DNA of 64,000 nt from Lacisediminihabitans profunda (GCF_008040105.1 NZ_VRMG01000002.1:1-64000), one strand, 5' to 3'. Numbered from the stretch's first letter, positions 1 to 9,290 are shown. Translations and numbers: made by a program. Notes: a model not told the origin generated them from the sequence alone.

Positions 1-150
1 CTGCTCGCTGGGGCCCTTCAGCCGGCAGTTATTGACGGCCGAGTCGGGCGCAGTGCTCACCGGTCGGGCATCTGCCACTCCTCCGTCAGTAACTGCTCGC
101 TGGGGCCCTTCAGCGAGCACTTAGTGACGGCCGAGTCGGGCGAGGGTGCT
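1..150. repeat. Two direct copies of a ~58-bp hairpin element
   Basis: Positions 1-58 and 93-150 are clearly related, both starting CTGCTCGCTGGGGCCCTTCA and both containing GACGGCCGAGTCGGGCG. In the second copy GCTCGCTG and CAGCGAGC form a perfect 8-bp stem. The first copy begins at the window edge, so the array may extend upstream. The stretch 1-233 carries no convincing gene. This is one of several intergenic repeat clusters in the window. Confidence 0.6.
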
Positions 151-233
151 CGGTTGAGTGGGGTCCTGTGCGGCCGGGATGCCGCGCCCCGCACCGGCCG
201 AGGGTCGGGCGGAACGGGATAGGGTCGTTTCTC

Positions 234-1454
234 ATGACCGCAATTGCCAGACCCGTTCCCTCCCTGCGTACCTTCGCCGCCGCCGTCCTGTCGGCCCTCG
301 CGGTGGCCGTCATGACCCAGGCGGTGACGGTTCTGCTCTTCTTCGTGGGAGCCGGCGCGGACTCCGCCACGCTCGTGCAACTCGGCGACTACTTCCTCGG
401 CGCGAGCCTGTGCGTCTTTGTGGTGCTTGCGATCTTCGGCGTCGTCGGCGTATACCGCTACTGGTATGTGAGGGTGGTCGCCGCACTCGTCGCCGGTGTC
501 GTCGCCGCACTGGTGGGCACCGCGCTCACCATCGTGCTGCGCGGAACCGCGCTCTCCCCGTCGATCCTCAGCCAGCTGTTCGCGACCCTCATCGGGCCGA
601 ACCTGGTCTTCGTCATCGTCGTCGTACTCTCCACCCTCACCGTGGGCGTGTGGGTCTTCAGCCGTGTCACCGGCGCCCCCGCGACTCCGGGCGAACGGCG
701 CATCGCCCTGGTGCGGGCGCCGGCCGACAACCTCGCCGAGGGCGAGGTCACCCACGTCGACCGCACAGCCATCGACACCGACCTCGCGAACGACCAGTGG
801 GACGCCTATGTGGCCGCCTTCGCCGACAACGGCTGGGATATCGTCGAGGTTCCGGTCGCGAACACACTCGCCGACTCGGTCTTCATCGAGGATGCCGTGG
901 TGCTGTTCGGAGACACGGCGGTGATCACGAGCCCCGGCGCCGAGTCCCGCCGCGACGAAATCGTCGACGCGGAGGCGACGGTGCGCGAGGCCGGGCTGCG
1001 GGTCGAACGGATCGTGCTCCCGGGCACCCTCGACGGCGGGGACGTTCTCAAGGTGGGCTCGACCGTCTACGTGGGTCGGGGCGGTCGCACCAACGCGGAG
1101 GGCATCCGCCAGTTGCGGGCGATCGTCGCGCGGCTCGGGTACACCGTGGTCGCGGTGCCGGTGACGAAGGCCCTGCACCTCAAGAGCGCGGTGACGGCTC
1201 TCCCGGACGGCACCGTCATCGGCTACCCGCCGGTGGTCGACGACCCGGCCATCTTCGACCGCTTTCTCGCGATGCCCGAGGAGGGCGGGGCGCACGTCGT
1301 GACGCTCGCGCCGGACACCGTGCTGATGGCGGCGTCCGCCCCGGCGAGCGCCGCCCTCATCGCGGACCTCGGCTACCGCGTGGTCACCGTGGACATCAGC
1401 GAGTTCGAGAAGCTCGAGGGATGCGTCACCTGCCTGTCGGTGCGCGTGCGGTAG
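234..1454 (+). CDS. Membrane-anchored dimethylarginine dimethylaminohydrolase-like protein
   Basis: The 406-residue product has about four hydrophobic segments in residues 1-150. These are followed by an amidinotransferase-fold domain (about 155-406) of the dimethylargininase (DDAH) type. Family landmarks are FIEDAVVL, the LDGGDVL loop followed by YVGRGGRTN, the histidine in LHLKSAVT, and the catalytic cysteine near the C-terminus in EGCVTCLSV (about Cys400). Known DDAHs hydrolyse methylated arginine to citrulline and are usually soluble proteins of about 250-290 residues, so the membrane domain is the unusual part. The ATG at 234 was chosen over an upstream GTG because it begins the hydrophobic N-terminus. 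The catalytic domain call is firm; the physiological substrate is inference. Confidence 0.8.
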   Translation: MTAIARPVPSLRTFAAAVLSALAVAVMTQAVTVLLFFVGAGADSATLVQLGDYFLGASLCVFVVLAIFGVVGVYRYWYVRVVAALVAGVVAALVGTALTIVLRGTALSPSILSQLFATLIGPNLVFVIVVVLSTLTVGVWVFSRVTGAPATPGERRIALVRAPADNLAEGEVTHVDRTAIDTDLANDQWDAYVAAFADNGWDIVEVPVANTLADSVFIEDAVVLFGDTAVITSPGAESRRDEIVDAEATVREAGLRVERIVLPGTLDGGDVLKVGSTVYVGRGGRTNAEGIRQLRAIVARLGYTVVAVPVTKALHLKSAVTALPDGTVIGYPPVVDDPAIFDRFLAMPEEGGAHVVTLAPDTVLMAASAPASAALIADLGYRVVTVDISEFEKLEGCVTCLSVRVR

Positions 1455-1498
1455 AGAGACGCCGCAAGGTTTCTTGCGCCCCCGTTTGTGGCATCCCC

Positions 1499-1528
1499 TT
1501 GTGGGATCGAAGGGGGGCGGGATATTCT
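1499..1528 (+). promoter_or_regulatory. Possible promoter of leader ORF and ABC exporter operon
   Basis: TTGTGG at 1499-1504 and TATTCT at 1523-1528 are spaced 18 bp apart, fitting a vegetative promoter. They sit upstream of the small ORF at 1619 and the exporter genes. The 353-bp gap between the DDAH-like gene and the exporter holds this, the small ORF, and little else that I can recognise. Confidence 0.35.
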
Positions 1529-1618
1529 GTAAGGCTGTTCGGTCGCCGCTCCCCGTGAGGGTGGGAGGCGGGCGTGGCCATAACCAGAGTGAAAAACATA
1601 CGTGCCCAGGAGGACGCC

Positions 1619-1699
1619 ATGATCTACACCTTTCTCGCAACTGCAGGCGCGAAGCGTGTCGCCGTCCGTCCGTCCTTGACGCCAGCCAGGAACCGGTAG
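1619..1699 (+). CDS. Possible 26-residue leader peptide
   Basis: An ATG preceded five bases upstream by a perfect AGGAGG (1608-1613) opens a 26-codon frame beginning MIYTFLATAGAKRVAV and ending in TAG. It lies 108 bp before the ABC exporter start. A GGGCC/GGCCC mini-hairpin follows shortly after its stop. A short translated frame with such a strong ribosome site ahead of a drug-exporter-like operon suggests translation-coupled attenuation, but no alternative terminator pairing is proven. It could also be chance. Confidence 0.4.
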   Translation: MIYTFLATAGAKRVAVRPSLTPARNR

Positions 1700-1807
1700 A
1701 CGACGGGCCCTTCGCGGCCCACTGCCAGAAGCATCCGGCTCACCCCTCCCTCGCTCAACAATCTCGGTTCGTGCACGTCGGCGACCCCCCGCATCCAAGG
1801 AATCACT

Positions 1808-3634
1808 GTGTCTGCAGACCCACAACGCCAGGGCACCTTTGCCTCGATCCTGCGTCTCTACCCTTACGCCAAACCGGCCATGCCCCGGATCTACCTCGGG
1901 ATGGTCGTGGCCCTCATCGCCGCGCTCGTGGCCCTGCTCATCCCCCAGGTGCTGCGCGCGCTCGTGGACGGGCCGCTGCAGGGCGGTGACTCGAGTCAGA
2001 TCTGGTGGCCGGTCGCCGCGGTGCTCGGGCTCGGCGTGCTGGAGGCCATCATGATCTGGTTCCGCCGCTGGTTCGTGCTGCAGCCGGGCACGATGGTGGA
2101 GGCCGACATGCGCAACGCGCTCTACAAGCGCCTGCAGGAGCTGCCGGTGAGCTTCCACGACCGATGGGCGAGTGGGCAGTTGCTCTCCCGAGTGGTGAGC
2201 GACCTCAACCTCATCCGCCGCTGGATCTCCTTCGGCACCGTGCTGCTCGTCGTCAACGTGATCACGATCGTCATCGGGTTCTTCTTCCTGATCTCGATCA
2301 GCTGGATCCTCGGGCTGATCTTCGTGGTCTGCTCGATCCCGCTCTGGATCTACGGCTACCTGTTCGAGAACAAGTACTCCGCGGTCGCGCGCCGCAGCCA
2401 GGACCAGGCCGGCGACCTCGCGACGGCCGTCGAGGAGTCGGTGCACGGCATCCGGGTGCTCAAGGCGTTCGGTCGCGGGCAGCACGCGCTGAAGAACTTC
2501 GCCTCGCAGGCGGAAGACCTGAGGGGCACGGAGATCGAGAAGGCCAAGGCGATCGCAGGCATCTGGCTCTGGCTGCTGCTGGTTCCGGACGTCACGTTCG
2601 GGCTCTGCCTGCTCGCCGGCGTCTGGCTGGCGGCGGGCGGCGAACTCACCGTCGGGCAGCTCGTGGCGTTCTTCGCCACGGCGACGGTGCTGCGCTGGCC
2701 GGTCGAGTCGATCGGCTTCCTGCTGTCGATGACGTTCGACACCCGCACCGCCGCCGACCGATTCTTCGAGGTGATGGATGCCCCGAACCCGATCATCGAT
2801 CCGGAGCGCCCGAAGACCATCGCGGCGCCCCAGGGACGACTCGTGTTCGACGACGTGCACTTCCGCTACCAGGACTCTCCCGCCCAGTACGCGGACCTGC
2901 TCGACGGGATCAGCCTCGAGCTCGAGCCGGGGGAGACCATGGCGCTCGTCGGGCTCACCGGCAGCGGCAAGTCGACGATCACCTCGCTCACCACGAGGCT
3001 CTACGACGTGACGGGCGGCGCCATCCGGCTCGACGGCGTGGACATTCGCGACCTGAGCCTCTCCGACCTGCGCACCCACCTGTCCATGGCGTTCGAGGAT
3101 GCGACACTGTTCTCCGCGTCGGTGCGCGACAACGTGTTGCTCGGTCGCCCGGAGGCCACGGACGAAGACCTGGCCGAGGCGATCGACATCGCCCAGGCCG
3201 GCTTCGTCTACCAGCTGCCGGACGGAATCGACACGAAGGTCGGCGAGGAGGGGCTGAGCCTCTCCGGCGGCCAGCGTCAACGTCTGGCTCTCGCTCGTGC
3301 TGTCGCGGCGAGGCCCGAGGTGCTCGTGCTCGACGACCCGCTCTCGGCGCTCGACGTGGACACCGAGGCACTCGTCGAGGCGGCGCTGCGCCGCGTGCTC
3401 GCCTCGACCACCGCGCTCATCGTGGCCCACCGGCCATCCACGGTCATGCTCGCCGACCGGGTCGCGCTGCTTGAGGGTGGCCGAATCACCGCCGTCGGGC
3501 GGCACCAGGAGCTGTTGGCCACGAGTGATCACTACCGGTTCGTGATCTCGAGCCTGGAAGACGAGGAACGCCGCGAACGGGTCGATGCTGCCCGACCGGC
3601 GGAACAGCCACTAGAGGAAAGGGCAGGCGCATGA
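1808..3634 (+). CDS. ABC exporter half-transporter, subunit 1 (degenerate catalytic Glu)
   Basis: The 608-residue protein has an N-terminal six-helix type IV exporter membrane domain (about 1-340) and a C-terminal ATPase domain. The ATPase shows Walker [10 protein letters not shown] (about 381), an intact LSGGQRQ signature, and an H-loop in AHRPSTV. Its Walker B runs [11 protein letters not shown], with Asp instead of the catalytic Glu, a mark of the degenerate site in heterodimeric exporters. The GTG at 1808 has AAGGA just upstream. The stop overlaps the next start by four bases, so translation is coupled. Family members export drugs, lipids or peptides; the substrate here is unknown. Confidence 0.9.
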   Translation: MSADPQRQGTFASILRLYPYAKPAMPRIYLGMVVALIAALVALLIPQVLRALVDGPLQGGDSSQIWWPVAAVLGLGVLEAIMIWFRRWFVLQPGTMVEADMRNALYKRLQELPVSFHDRWASGQLLSRVVSDLNLIRRWISFGTVLLVVNVITIVIGFFFLISISWILGLIFVVCSIPLWIYGYLFENKYSAVARRSQDQAGDLATAVEESVHGIRVLKAFGRGQHALKNFASQAEDLRGTEIEKAKAIAGIWLWLLLVPDVTFGLCLLAGVWLAAGGELTVGQLVAFFATATVLRWPVESIGFLLSMTFDTRTAADRFFEVMDAPNPIIDPERPKTIAAPQGRLVFDDVHFRYQDSPAQYADLLDGISLELEPGETMALVGLTGSGKSTITSLTTRLYDVTGGAIRLDGVDIRDLSLSDLRTHLSMAFEDATLFSASVRDNVLLGRPEATDEDLAEAIDIAQAGFVYQLPDGIDTKVGEEGLSLSGGQRQRLALARAVAARPEVLVLDDPLSALDVDTEALVEAALRRVLASTTALIVAHRPSTVMLADRVALLEGGRITAVGRHQELLATSDHYRFVISSLEDEERRERVDAARPAEQPLEERAGA

Positions 3635-5436
3635 GCGTCACCGGAGTTACCGGCGAAGAGCGAAGCGACTTCACCAAATCGGAGAGCAAGCAGATCCGCG
3701 ACCGTTCGTTGCGCCTGCTCGGCACCCTGCTTCGTCCCCTCTGGGTGCGGGTGAGCCTCACCATCGCCGTGGTCATCGTGAGCACGGCGGCGCAGGTCGC
3801 CGGGCCGGCACTCATCGCCTACGGGATCGACTCCGGCCTGCCGGCGCTGGTGAAGCAGGACTGGGTGCCGCTGGGCTTCGCGGTCTTCGCCTACCTCTTC
3901 ACCGGCGTCATCGGGGCGGTGCTCATCGCGTGGTACACGGTGCTGACCGCGCGCATCAGCCAGGCGATCCTGATCGACCTGCGCAAGCGGGTGTTCCTGC
4001 ACACCCAGCGGCTCAGCCTCGAGTTCCACGAAAGCTACACGTCCGGGCGCATCATCGCGCGCCAGACGAGCGACCTCGACTCGATCCGCGAGCTGCTCGA
4101 TTCCGGCATCAACCAACTCGTTCAGGGCGGCCTGTACATGGTGTTCATCGCCGCGGCGTTGTTCTCCATCGACTGGGTGAGCGGCCTCGTGCTGTTCGGC
4201 TCGCTCGTTCCGCTGTGGTTCCTCGTGCGCTGGTTCCAGATCCACTCCCAGAAGGCCTTCCGCGCGACGAGAACCACCTCGGCCAGGCTCATCGTTCACT
4301 TCGTGGAGACGATGACCGGCATGCGCGCCGTCAAGGCCTTCCGCAAGGAGACGCGCAACGAGACGGAATTCGCCGGTTACGTGGAGGACTACCGCCTGGC
4401 GAACATGCGCACCATCCGCCTGTTCGGCGTGCTCGATCCCGGCCTCGTGCTCATCGGCAACGTCGCGCTCGGGGTCGTGCTGCTCGTCGGCGGACTGCGC
4501 GTGGCGCAGGGCGGCATCGCGATCGGCGTGCTGCTCGCGGCCCTGCTCTACACGCGGTCGTTCTTCGCGCCCGCGCAGGAGATGGCGATGTTCTACAACT
4601 CCTACCAGTCGGCCGCGGCCGCGCTCGAGAAGATCTCGGGCGTGCTCGAGGAGCAGCCGAGCGTGCCGGATCCGACGCGGCCGATCGACCTCTGGCAGGC
4701 GAAGGGCAGCGTGCGCTTCGAGGGCGTCGAATTCGCCTACAACGCCGGGCGCGTGGTGCTGCCGCAGTTCGACCTCGACATTCCGGCGGGCCAGACCATC
4801 GCCCTCGTCGGATCCACCGGAGCCGGCAAGTCGACGCTCGCGAAGCTCATCTCGAGGTTCTACGACCCGTCGGACGGCGTCGTGTCACTCGACGGCGTGG
4901 ACCTGCGCCGGCTGCACCCGAAGGACCTGCGTCGCGCGATCGTGATGGTGACGCAGGAGGCGTACCTGTTCTCCGGCTCGGTCGGCGACAACATCGCGCT
5001 CGGCAAGCCGGAGGCGACGATCGAGGAGATCGTGGCCGCGGCGAAGGCGGTCGGCGCGCACGAGTTCATCCAGTCGCTGCCCGACGGCTACGACACGGAT
5101 GTGAACAAGCGCGGCGGCCGGGTCTCGGCCGGGCAACGCCAGCTGATCTCGTTCGCGCGCGCCTTCCTGGCCAACCCGGTCGTGCTGATCCTGGACGAGG
5201 CGACCGCGTCCCTCGACATCCCCTCGGAGCGGCTCGTGCAGGAGGGCCTGCAGACGCTGCTCGCCGACCGCACGGCGATCATCATCGCGCACCGCCTGTC
5301 GACGGTCGCGATCGCCGATCGCGTGCTGGTGATGGAGCACGGGATCATCGTGGAGGACGGAACGCCGCGCGATCTCATCGCAGGCACAGGGCGCTTCTCG
5401 AAGCTGCACGCGGCGTGGCGGGAGTCGCTCGTCTAG
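3631..5436 (+). CDS. ABC exporter half-transporter, subunit 2 (degenerate signature)
   Basis: The 601-residue partner of the preceding gene has a membrane domain (about 30-345) and an ATPase domain with Walker [10 protein letters not shown] (about 393), canonical Walker [12 protein letters not shown] and AHRLSTV H-loop. Its signature is the altered VSAGQRQ rather than LSGGQ. In an assembled dimer this altered signature faces the altered Walker B of subunit 1, giving one dead and one active ATP site, as in TM287/288 and BmrCD. The start overlaps the upstream stop (ATGA). Substrate unknown; multidrug-type export is a family-level guess. Confidence 0.9.
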   Translation: MSVTGVTGEERSDFTKSESKQIRDRSLRLLGTLLRPLWVRVSLTIAVVIVSTAAQVAGPALIAYGIDSGLPALVKQDWVPLGFAVFAYLFTGVIGAVLIAWYTVLTARISQAILIDLRKRVFLHTQRLSLEFHESYTSGRIIARQTSDLDSIRELLDSGINQLVQGGLYMVFIAAALFSIDWVSGLVLFGSLVPLWFLVRWFQIHSQKAFRATRTTSARLIVHFVETMTGMRAVKAFRKETRNETEFAGYVEDYRLANMRTIRLFGVLDPGLVLIGNVALGVVLLVGGLRVAQGGIAIGVLLAALLYTRSFFAPAQEMAMFYNSYQSAAAALEKISGVLEEQPSVPDPTRPIDLWQAKGSVRFEGVEFAYNAGRVVLPQFDLDIPAGQTIALVGSTGAGKSTLAKLISRFYDPSDGVVSLDGVDLRRLHPKDLRRAIVMVTQEAYLFSGSVGDNIALGKPEATIEEIVAAAKAVGAHEFIQSLPDGYDTDVNKRGGRVSAGQRQLISFARAFLANPVVLILDEATASLDIPSERLVQEGLQTLLADRTAIIIAHRLSTVAIADRVLVMEHGIIVEDGTPRDLIAGTGRFSKLHAAWRESLV

Positions 5437-5466
5437 CGGCCCCCGGCATCCGGCACGTCTCTCCGG

Positions 5467-5537
5467 AGGGACCTCCGGGGGAGGGTCTCCGCGGGAGGGT
5501 CTCCGGGGGAGGGTCTCCGCGGGAGGGTCTCCGCGGG
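5467..5537. repeat. Tandem repeat of a 14-bp unit
   Basis: Four units of AGGGTCTCCGCGGG (one with GG for CG) run head to tail at 5482-5495, 5496-5509, 5510-5523 and 5524-5537. They are preceded by a diverged unit from 5467. The array lies just after the exporter operon, in the 314-bp gap before the alkyltransferase-like gene. A tandem array of this kind is prone to copy-number change. Confidence 0.8.
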
Positions 5538-5550
5538 TGCCCTCCCCGGT

Positions 5551-5604
5551 GAGTGGGCAATTCTGCACCTAAAAGCGCGTTTTTGGCGCCAGAATTGCCC
5601 ACTC
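5551..5604. repeat. Perfect 15-bp inverted repeat
   Basis: GAGTGGGCAATTCTG (5551-5565) is followed after 24 bases by its exact reverse complement CAGAATTGCCCACTC (5590-5604). The loop contains TTTTT. It lies between the 3' ends of convergent genes and may act as a bidirectional terminator or be a REP-like dispersed element. The rest of the gap to 5750 is low-complexity GC-rich sequence (repeats of GGCCCG) without a gene. Confidence 0.7.
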
Positions 5605-5750
5605 GGCGTGGCCCGACATGAGCTGGCGTGGCCCGACGCGGCCCGGCCCGGCCCGGCGCGGCCCGACGTGCCGTCAGGCGTGAGTCGGCGTGAGTGCGGC
5701 CGGCGTGGTGGCGCACCATCCGAAAACGCAGGAGATCCGCGAGGCGGGGG

Positions 5751-6065
5751 TCAGGGGCGCCAGCGGGCGACGCGCAGGTCGACGCGGTAGGCGCCGGCCG
5801 CGGGCCAGACGAGCGGCGTGGACTCCGCGCGGTAGTGCTCGAGGGCCGGCGCTTCGTGGTCGATGGGCGGATGTCCGCTCGCGCGGATCACGCGCCACCA
5901 TGGCACATCCGAGCCGTAGTAGGCCATCACCTGGCCGACCGCGCGGGCGGCCCTCGAGCCGATCGCCGCGGCGACGTCCCCGTAGGTCATGACGTGGGCG
6001 GGAGGAATCGACTCGACGACCGCGAGCACGCGGGAAACGAAGTCCTGGTCGGGATGCGCGGCCAC
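5751..6065 (-). CDS. Alkyltransferase-like protein (ATL, MGMT family without active-site Cys)
   Basis: The 104-residue protein matches the DNA-binding domain of O6-alkylguanine-DNA alkyltransferases, including the helix-turn-helix region MTYGDVAAAIG and the ARAVGQVMA recognition segment. The methyl-acceptor motif PCHRV is replaced by PWWRVI, so no alkyl transfer is possible. ATL proteins flip and mark alkylated guanine for nucleotide excision repair. The GTG start (6065) follows directly on the stop of the upstream acetyltransferase gene, implying one transcript. Confidence 0.88.
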   Translation of the reverse strand: MAAHPDQDFVSRVLAVVESIPPAHVMTYGDVAAAIGSRAARAVGQVMAYYGSDVPWWRVIRASGHPPIDHEAPALEHYRAESTPLVWPAAGAYRVDLRVARWRP

Positions 6066-6518
6066 CTAGAGCTCGAGCGCGCCGATCTTCTCGCCGTACT
6101 GGGTTTCGCCGACGACCTTGAAGCCGGTGCGGAGGAAGAACTGCTCCGGCCCCTCCTCGCCCGGCTCCCAGATGGCGGTGAGCCGGGTGAAACCACGGGA
6201 ACGCGCCTCCTCGGCGAGTGCCCACACGGCGAAGCGGCCGACGCCGGAGCCCTGGGCATCCGCGGCCACGTTGACGCGCCAGACGCAGCTGCGCAGCTCC
6301 TCCTGTTCGGCGTCCGGGTCGAAGTTGCCGCGGATGAAGCCGACGACGGTGTCGCCGTCGAGCACCACGCGGGGCCAGGTGGTGGCCGGATTGATGTACG
6401 CGTCCGCGATCGCATAGCTGGGCGGCGTCACGTAATGTTCCTGGCCTCGCCGCAGCGTGAGGCTGTTCGCGGCGACAATTGTTTTCGCCGACAGTTCTTC
6501 CAGTCTCAACTCAGCCAT
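6066..6518 (-). CDS. GNAT family N-acetyltransferase
   Basis: The 150-residue protein has the acetyl-CoA binding motif in VNVAADAQGSGVGRFAVW (R/Q-x-x-G-x-G type) and a C-terminal FFLRTGFKVVGE strand-helix typical of GNAT enzymes. The preceding conserved strand, VVGFIRGNF, is also present. The acceptor is not predictable. The ATG at 6518 was preferred to a GTG two codons upstream. No clear ribosome site precedes it, so the message may be leaderless. It is the first gene of a two-gene unit with the ATL gene. Confidence 0.8.
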   Translation of the reverse strand: MAELRLEELSAKTIVAANSLTLRRGQEHYVTPPSYAIADAYINPATTWPRVVLDGDTVVGFIRGNFDPDAEQEELRSCVWRVNVAADAQGSGVGRFAVWALAEEARSRGFTRLTAIWEPGEEGPEQFFLRTGFKVVGETQYGEKIGALEL

Positions 6519-6576
6519 GAACACAGGCTAACCCGCGAGGCGGATACCGGGTAGCTCGCGTTGCTGCCAATCGGGC

Positions 6577-6600
6577 AAGTATCTTGATGTCGAGATACTT
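6577..6600. promoter_or_regulatory. Palindromic operator candidate upstream of icd
   Basis: AAGTATCT (6577-6584) and AGATACTT (6593-6600) are perfect 8-bp inverted arms around TGATGTCG. It lies 59 bp before the icd start and between divergent transcription units. The extended TATCTTGATGTCGAGATA core resembles a dimeric regulator site. The regulator is not identified. Confidence 0.55.
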
Positions 6601-6658
6601 CGCAGAACTAGTAAGCTAGCGGCGGTGGGCAGAATGCCCCTGTGGTGAGGAGATTTAC

Positions 6659-7873
6659 GTGGCCAAGATCAAGGTAGAGGGAACCGTTGTCGAGCTCGAT
6701 GGCGATGAGATGACGCGCATCATCTGGCAGAGGATCAAGGACACGCTGATCCATCCCTATCTCGACATCAACCTCGAGTACTACGACCTCGGCATCGAGC
6801 ACCGCGACGCGACCGACGATCAGGTCACCATCGACGCGGCCCACGCCATCCAGAAGCACGGCGTCGGCGTCAAGTGCGCCACCATCACGCCGGACGAGGC
6901 CCGCGTCGAAGAGTTCGGCCTCAAGAAGATGTGGAAGTCGCCGAACGGCACGATCCGCAACATCCTCGGCGGCGTGATCTTCCGCGAGCCGATCATCATC
7001 TCGAACATCCCGCGCCTGGTCCCGGGGTGGAACAAGCCGATCATCATCGGCCGCCACGCGTTCGGCGACCAGTACCGCGCCACCGACTTCCGCTTCGCGG
7101 GCAAGGGCAAGCTCACCGTGGCGTTCACCCCGGACGACGGCTCCGAGCCACTGCAGTTCGAGGTCTACCACTCCCCGGGTGACGGGGTCGCCCAGGTTCA
7201 GTACAACCTCGACGACTCGATTCGCGACTTCGCCCGGGCGAGCCTCAACTACGGCCTCTCCCGCAACTACCCGGTCTACCTCTCGACCAAGAACACGATC
7301 CTCAAGGCCTACGACGGCCGGTTCAAGGACATCTTCGAGGAGATCTTCGAGGCCGAATTCCGGAGCCAGTTCGAGGCGGCCGGCCTCACCTACGAGCACC
7401 GCCTGATCGATGACATGGTCGCCTCGGCGATGAAGTGGGAGGGCGGCTACGTCTGGGCCTGCAAGAACTACGACGGCGACGTGCAGAGCGACACCGTGGC
7501 GCAGGGCTTCGGCTCGCTCGGCCTGATGACCTCGGTGCTGTCCGTTCCGGACGGGTCGATCGTGGAGGCGGAGGCCGCCCACGGCACCGTCACGCGCCAC
7601 TACCGCCAGCACCAGGCCGGCAAGCCCACCTCCACCAACCCGATCGCCTCGATCTACGCGTGGACCAGGGGGCTCGCGCACCGCGGCAAGCTGGACGGCA
7701 ACCAGGACCTGATCGACTTCAGCCTCACCCTCGAGGATGTCGTGATCAAGTCGGTCGAGTCCGGAGCGATGACCAAGGACCTCGCCGCCCTCGTCGGCCC
7801 GGACCAGCCGTGGCAGACCACCGAGGAGTTCCTCGACACCCTCGACAAGAACCTGGCGACGCGCCTGGCCTAG
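6659..7873 (+). CDS. icd: NADP-dependent isocitrate dehydrogenase, eukaryotic-type dimeric
   Basis: The 404-residue enzyme converts isocitrate to 2-oxoglutarate and CO2 with NADPH formation in the TCA cycle. It matches the homodimeric eukaryotic-like class throughout: [12 protein letters not shown] at the N-terminus, [13 protein letters not shown] and the FREPI segment for substrate binding, and [12 protein letters not shown] near the nucleotide site. Length is normal for that class. The GTG at 6659 has a GAGGAG ribosome site. Many actinobacteria use the unrelated monomeric form instead. It is monocistronic, followed by a hairpin. Confidence 0.97.
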   Translation: MAKIKVEGTVVELDGDEMTRIIWQRIKDTLIHPYLDINLEYYDLGIEHRDATDDQVTIDAAHAIQKHGVGVKCATITPDEARVEEFGLKKMWKSPNGTIRNILGGVIFREPIIISNIPRLVPGWNKPIIIGRHAFGDQYRATDFRFAGKGKLTVAFTPDDGSEPLQFEVYHSPGDGVAQVQYNLDDSIRDFARASLNYGLSRNYPVYLSTKNTILKAYDGRFKDIFEEIFEAEFRSQFEAAGLTYEHRLIDDMVASAMKWEGGYVWACKNYDGDVQSDTVAQGFGSLGLMTSVLSVPDGSIVEAEAAHGTVTRHYRQHQAGKPTSTNPIASIYAWTRGLAHRGKLDGNQDLIDFSLTLEDVVIKSVESGAMTKDLAALVGPDQPWQTTEEFLDTLDKNLATRLA

Positions 7874-7911
7874 CGGCCAGCCCCGCCTGCGTTCCCGTGA
7901 CCGGGAGCGCA

Positions 7912-7933
7912 CCGGCAGGCGCGATCCTGCCGG
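7912..7933 (+). terminator. Hairpin after icd
   Basis: CCGGCAGG (7912-7919) and CCTGCCGG (7926-7933) form a perfect 8-bp stem with a 6-base loop, 38 bp past the icd stop and before the ROK regulator. There is no T-tract, so termination strength is uncertain. Confidence 0.45.
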
Positions 7934-7979
7934 GTAGTGTTCTCGGCATCCGTCCAATGGCGGACAGGGAGGTGACGAC

Positions 7980-9224
7980 ATGAGACTCGGCACCAACCTG
8001 CCCGCCGTCGGCGGCTACAACCAGAAGGTGATCCTCGACGTCATTCGCCGCACGAGCGGTGGACTGAGCCGGGTCGAACTGGCCGAGGCCACCGGGCTGT
8101 CGGCCCAGACCGTGTCGAATGTGAGCCGAAAGCTGCTCGCCGACGGGCTCATCCGGGAGGCGGGCACCACCACCGACGGCGGCGTCGGCAAACCGCGCAC
8201 CATCCTGCAACTCGAGGCCCGCGGGCGGTTCGCCGTGGGCGTGCACCTCGACCCCTCGGTGATCACGCTCGTCGTGCTCGACCTCGCCGGCTCCGTCGTG
8301 GCGCACTCTCGCATGCCGGCCCCGTCCGCGGTGTCGTCCGAGGAGACCATCGACCGGATCGCCGAGGCCGTCGAGTCCCTCATCGCGGGCTCCGGGGTCA
8401 GCCGCGATCGCATCGTCGGCGTCGGCGTGGCGGCGCCCGGCCCCGTGGACCTGGGGCGCGGCATCATGCTCAACCCGCCGCTGCTCTCCGGCTGGCAGAG
8501 CGTGCCGCTGCGAGACGCCCTCCTGGCGAGGCTCGCGCTGCCCGTGCTCGTGGAGAAGGACGTCACCGCCGCGGCGGTCGCCGAACTCTGGATGGGCGAT
8601 GCGGACGCCCGCGGAAACTTCGCGTTCTTCTACTACGGCACCGGCACCGGCATGGGGGTCGTGTTGAACGGCGAGGTGATCCGCGGCGCGAGCGGCAACG
8701 CCGGCGACATCGGCCACATCCTCGTGACTTCCGGCGGGGAACTGTGTTCGTGCGGCCGGCGCGGCTGCCTCGGCAACGTGATCCTGCCGCGACTGCTCGT
8801 GACCGAGTGGATCGGGCGGAGCGCGGCCACGCCGACGGACCTCGAGCTCGACGTCGAGGCTGTGCATCGCGAGTTCGCCGCCCTCGCCGCCCTCGCCGAG
8901 GCGGGCGACCACGCGGCCCGTTCGGTGCTGGAGGCGACGGCCGCGCACATCGCGACCGGTCTCGTGGCGATCATCAATCTGCTCGACCTCGACCGGGTCG
9001 TCTTCGGCGGCCCGTTCTGGCATCCGGTATCGGCATTCCTGCTCGGCCTCATCCCGGGTCTCGTGGCGGACTCCCCGGCCCTGGTGGCGCCCCACGCCGT
9101 CGCGTTCGAGGAGTCGGGGATCGGCGAGGATGTCGCGGCCGTCGGGGCGGCCTGCCTCGTGCTCGACAACACCTTCTCTCCGCGCCCGGACACCCTGCTG
9201 CTCTCCCCGAGCGTGCGCTCCTAG
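7980..9224 (+). CDS. ROK family transcriptional regulator of the glycan operon
   Basis: The 414-residue protein starts with a winged helix (about 15-70, including LSRVELAEATGLSAQTVSN). A ROK sugar-binding domain follows, with the zinc motif CSCGRRGCLG. The upstream sequence GGGAGGTGACGAC gives a good ribosome site for the ATG at 7980. Family members are repressors released by a sugar or sugar phosphate. It sits 158 bp before an ABC sugar importer and mannosidase operon whose promoter carries a perfect palindrome, the probable target. Regulation of that operon is inferred from position. Confidence 0.88.
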   Translation: MRLGTNLPAVGGYNQKVILDVIRRTSGGLSRVELAEATGLSAQTVSNVSRKLLADGLIREAGTTTDGGVGKPRTILQLEARGRFAVGVHLDPSVITLVVLDLAGSVVAHSRMPAPSAVSSEETIDRIAEAVESLIAGSGVSRDRIVGVGVAAPGPVDLGRGIMLNPPLLSGWQSVPLRDALLARLALPVLVEKDVTAAAVAELWMGDADARGNFAFFYYGTGTGMGVVLNGEVIRGASGNAGDIGHILVTSGGELCSCGRRGCLGNVILPRLLVTEWIGRSAATPTDLELDVEAVHREFAALAALAEAGDHAARSVLEATAAHIATGLVAIINLLDLDRVVFGGPFWHPVSAFLLGLIPGLVADSPALVAPHAVAFEESGIGEDVAAVGAACLVLDNTFSPRPDTLLLSPSVRS

Positions 9225-9290
9225 CCTCCGCATCCGTCTCCCGGGGCGCGGGCGGCATCCTTGCGCGCACTGCAACATCCGTGGCAAGCC

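Noticed and set aside
57-1640. A 527-codon minus-strand open frame opposite the dimethylargininase-like gene
   Set aside because: Repetitive charged composition and no ribosome site; the plus-strand gene has the motifs.
1373-3532. A 719-codon minus-strand open frame across the ABC exporter gene
   Set aside because: Low-complexity Arg/Glu/Asp/His composition and full overlap with a clear exporter gene mark it as a shadow.
5751-6065. Active methylated-DNA--protein cysteine methyltransferase
   Set aside because: The acceptor Cys motif PCHRV is replaced by PWWRV.
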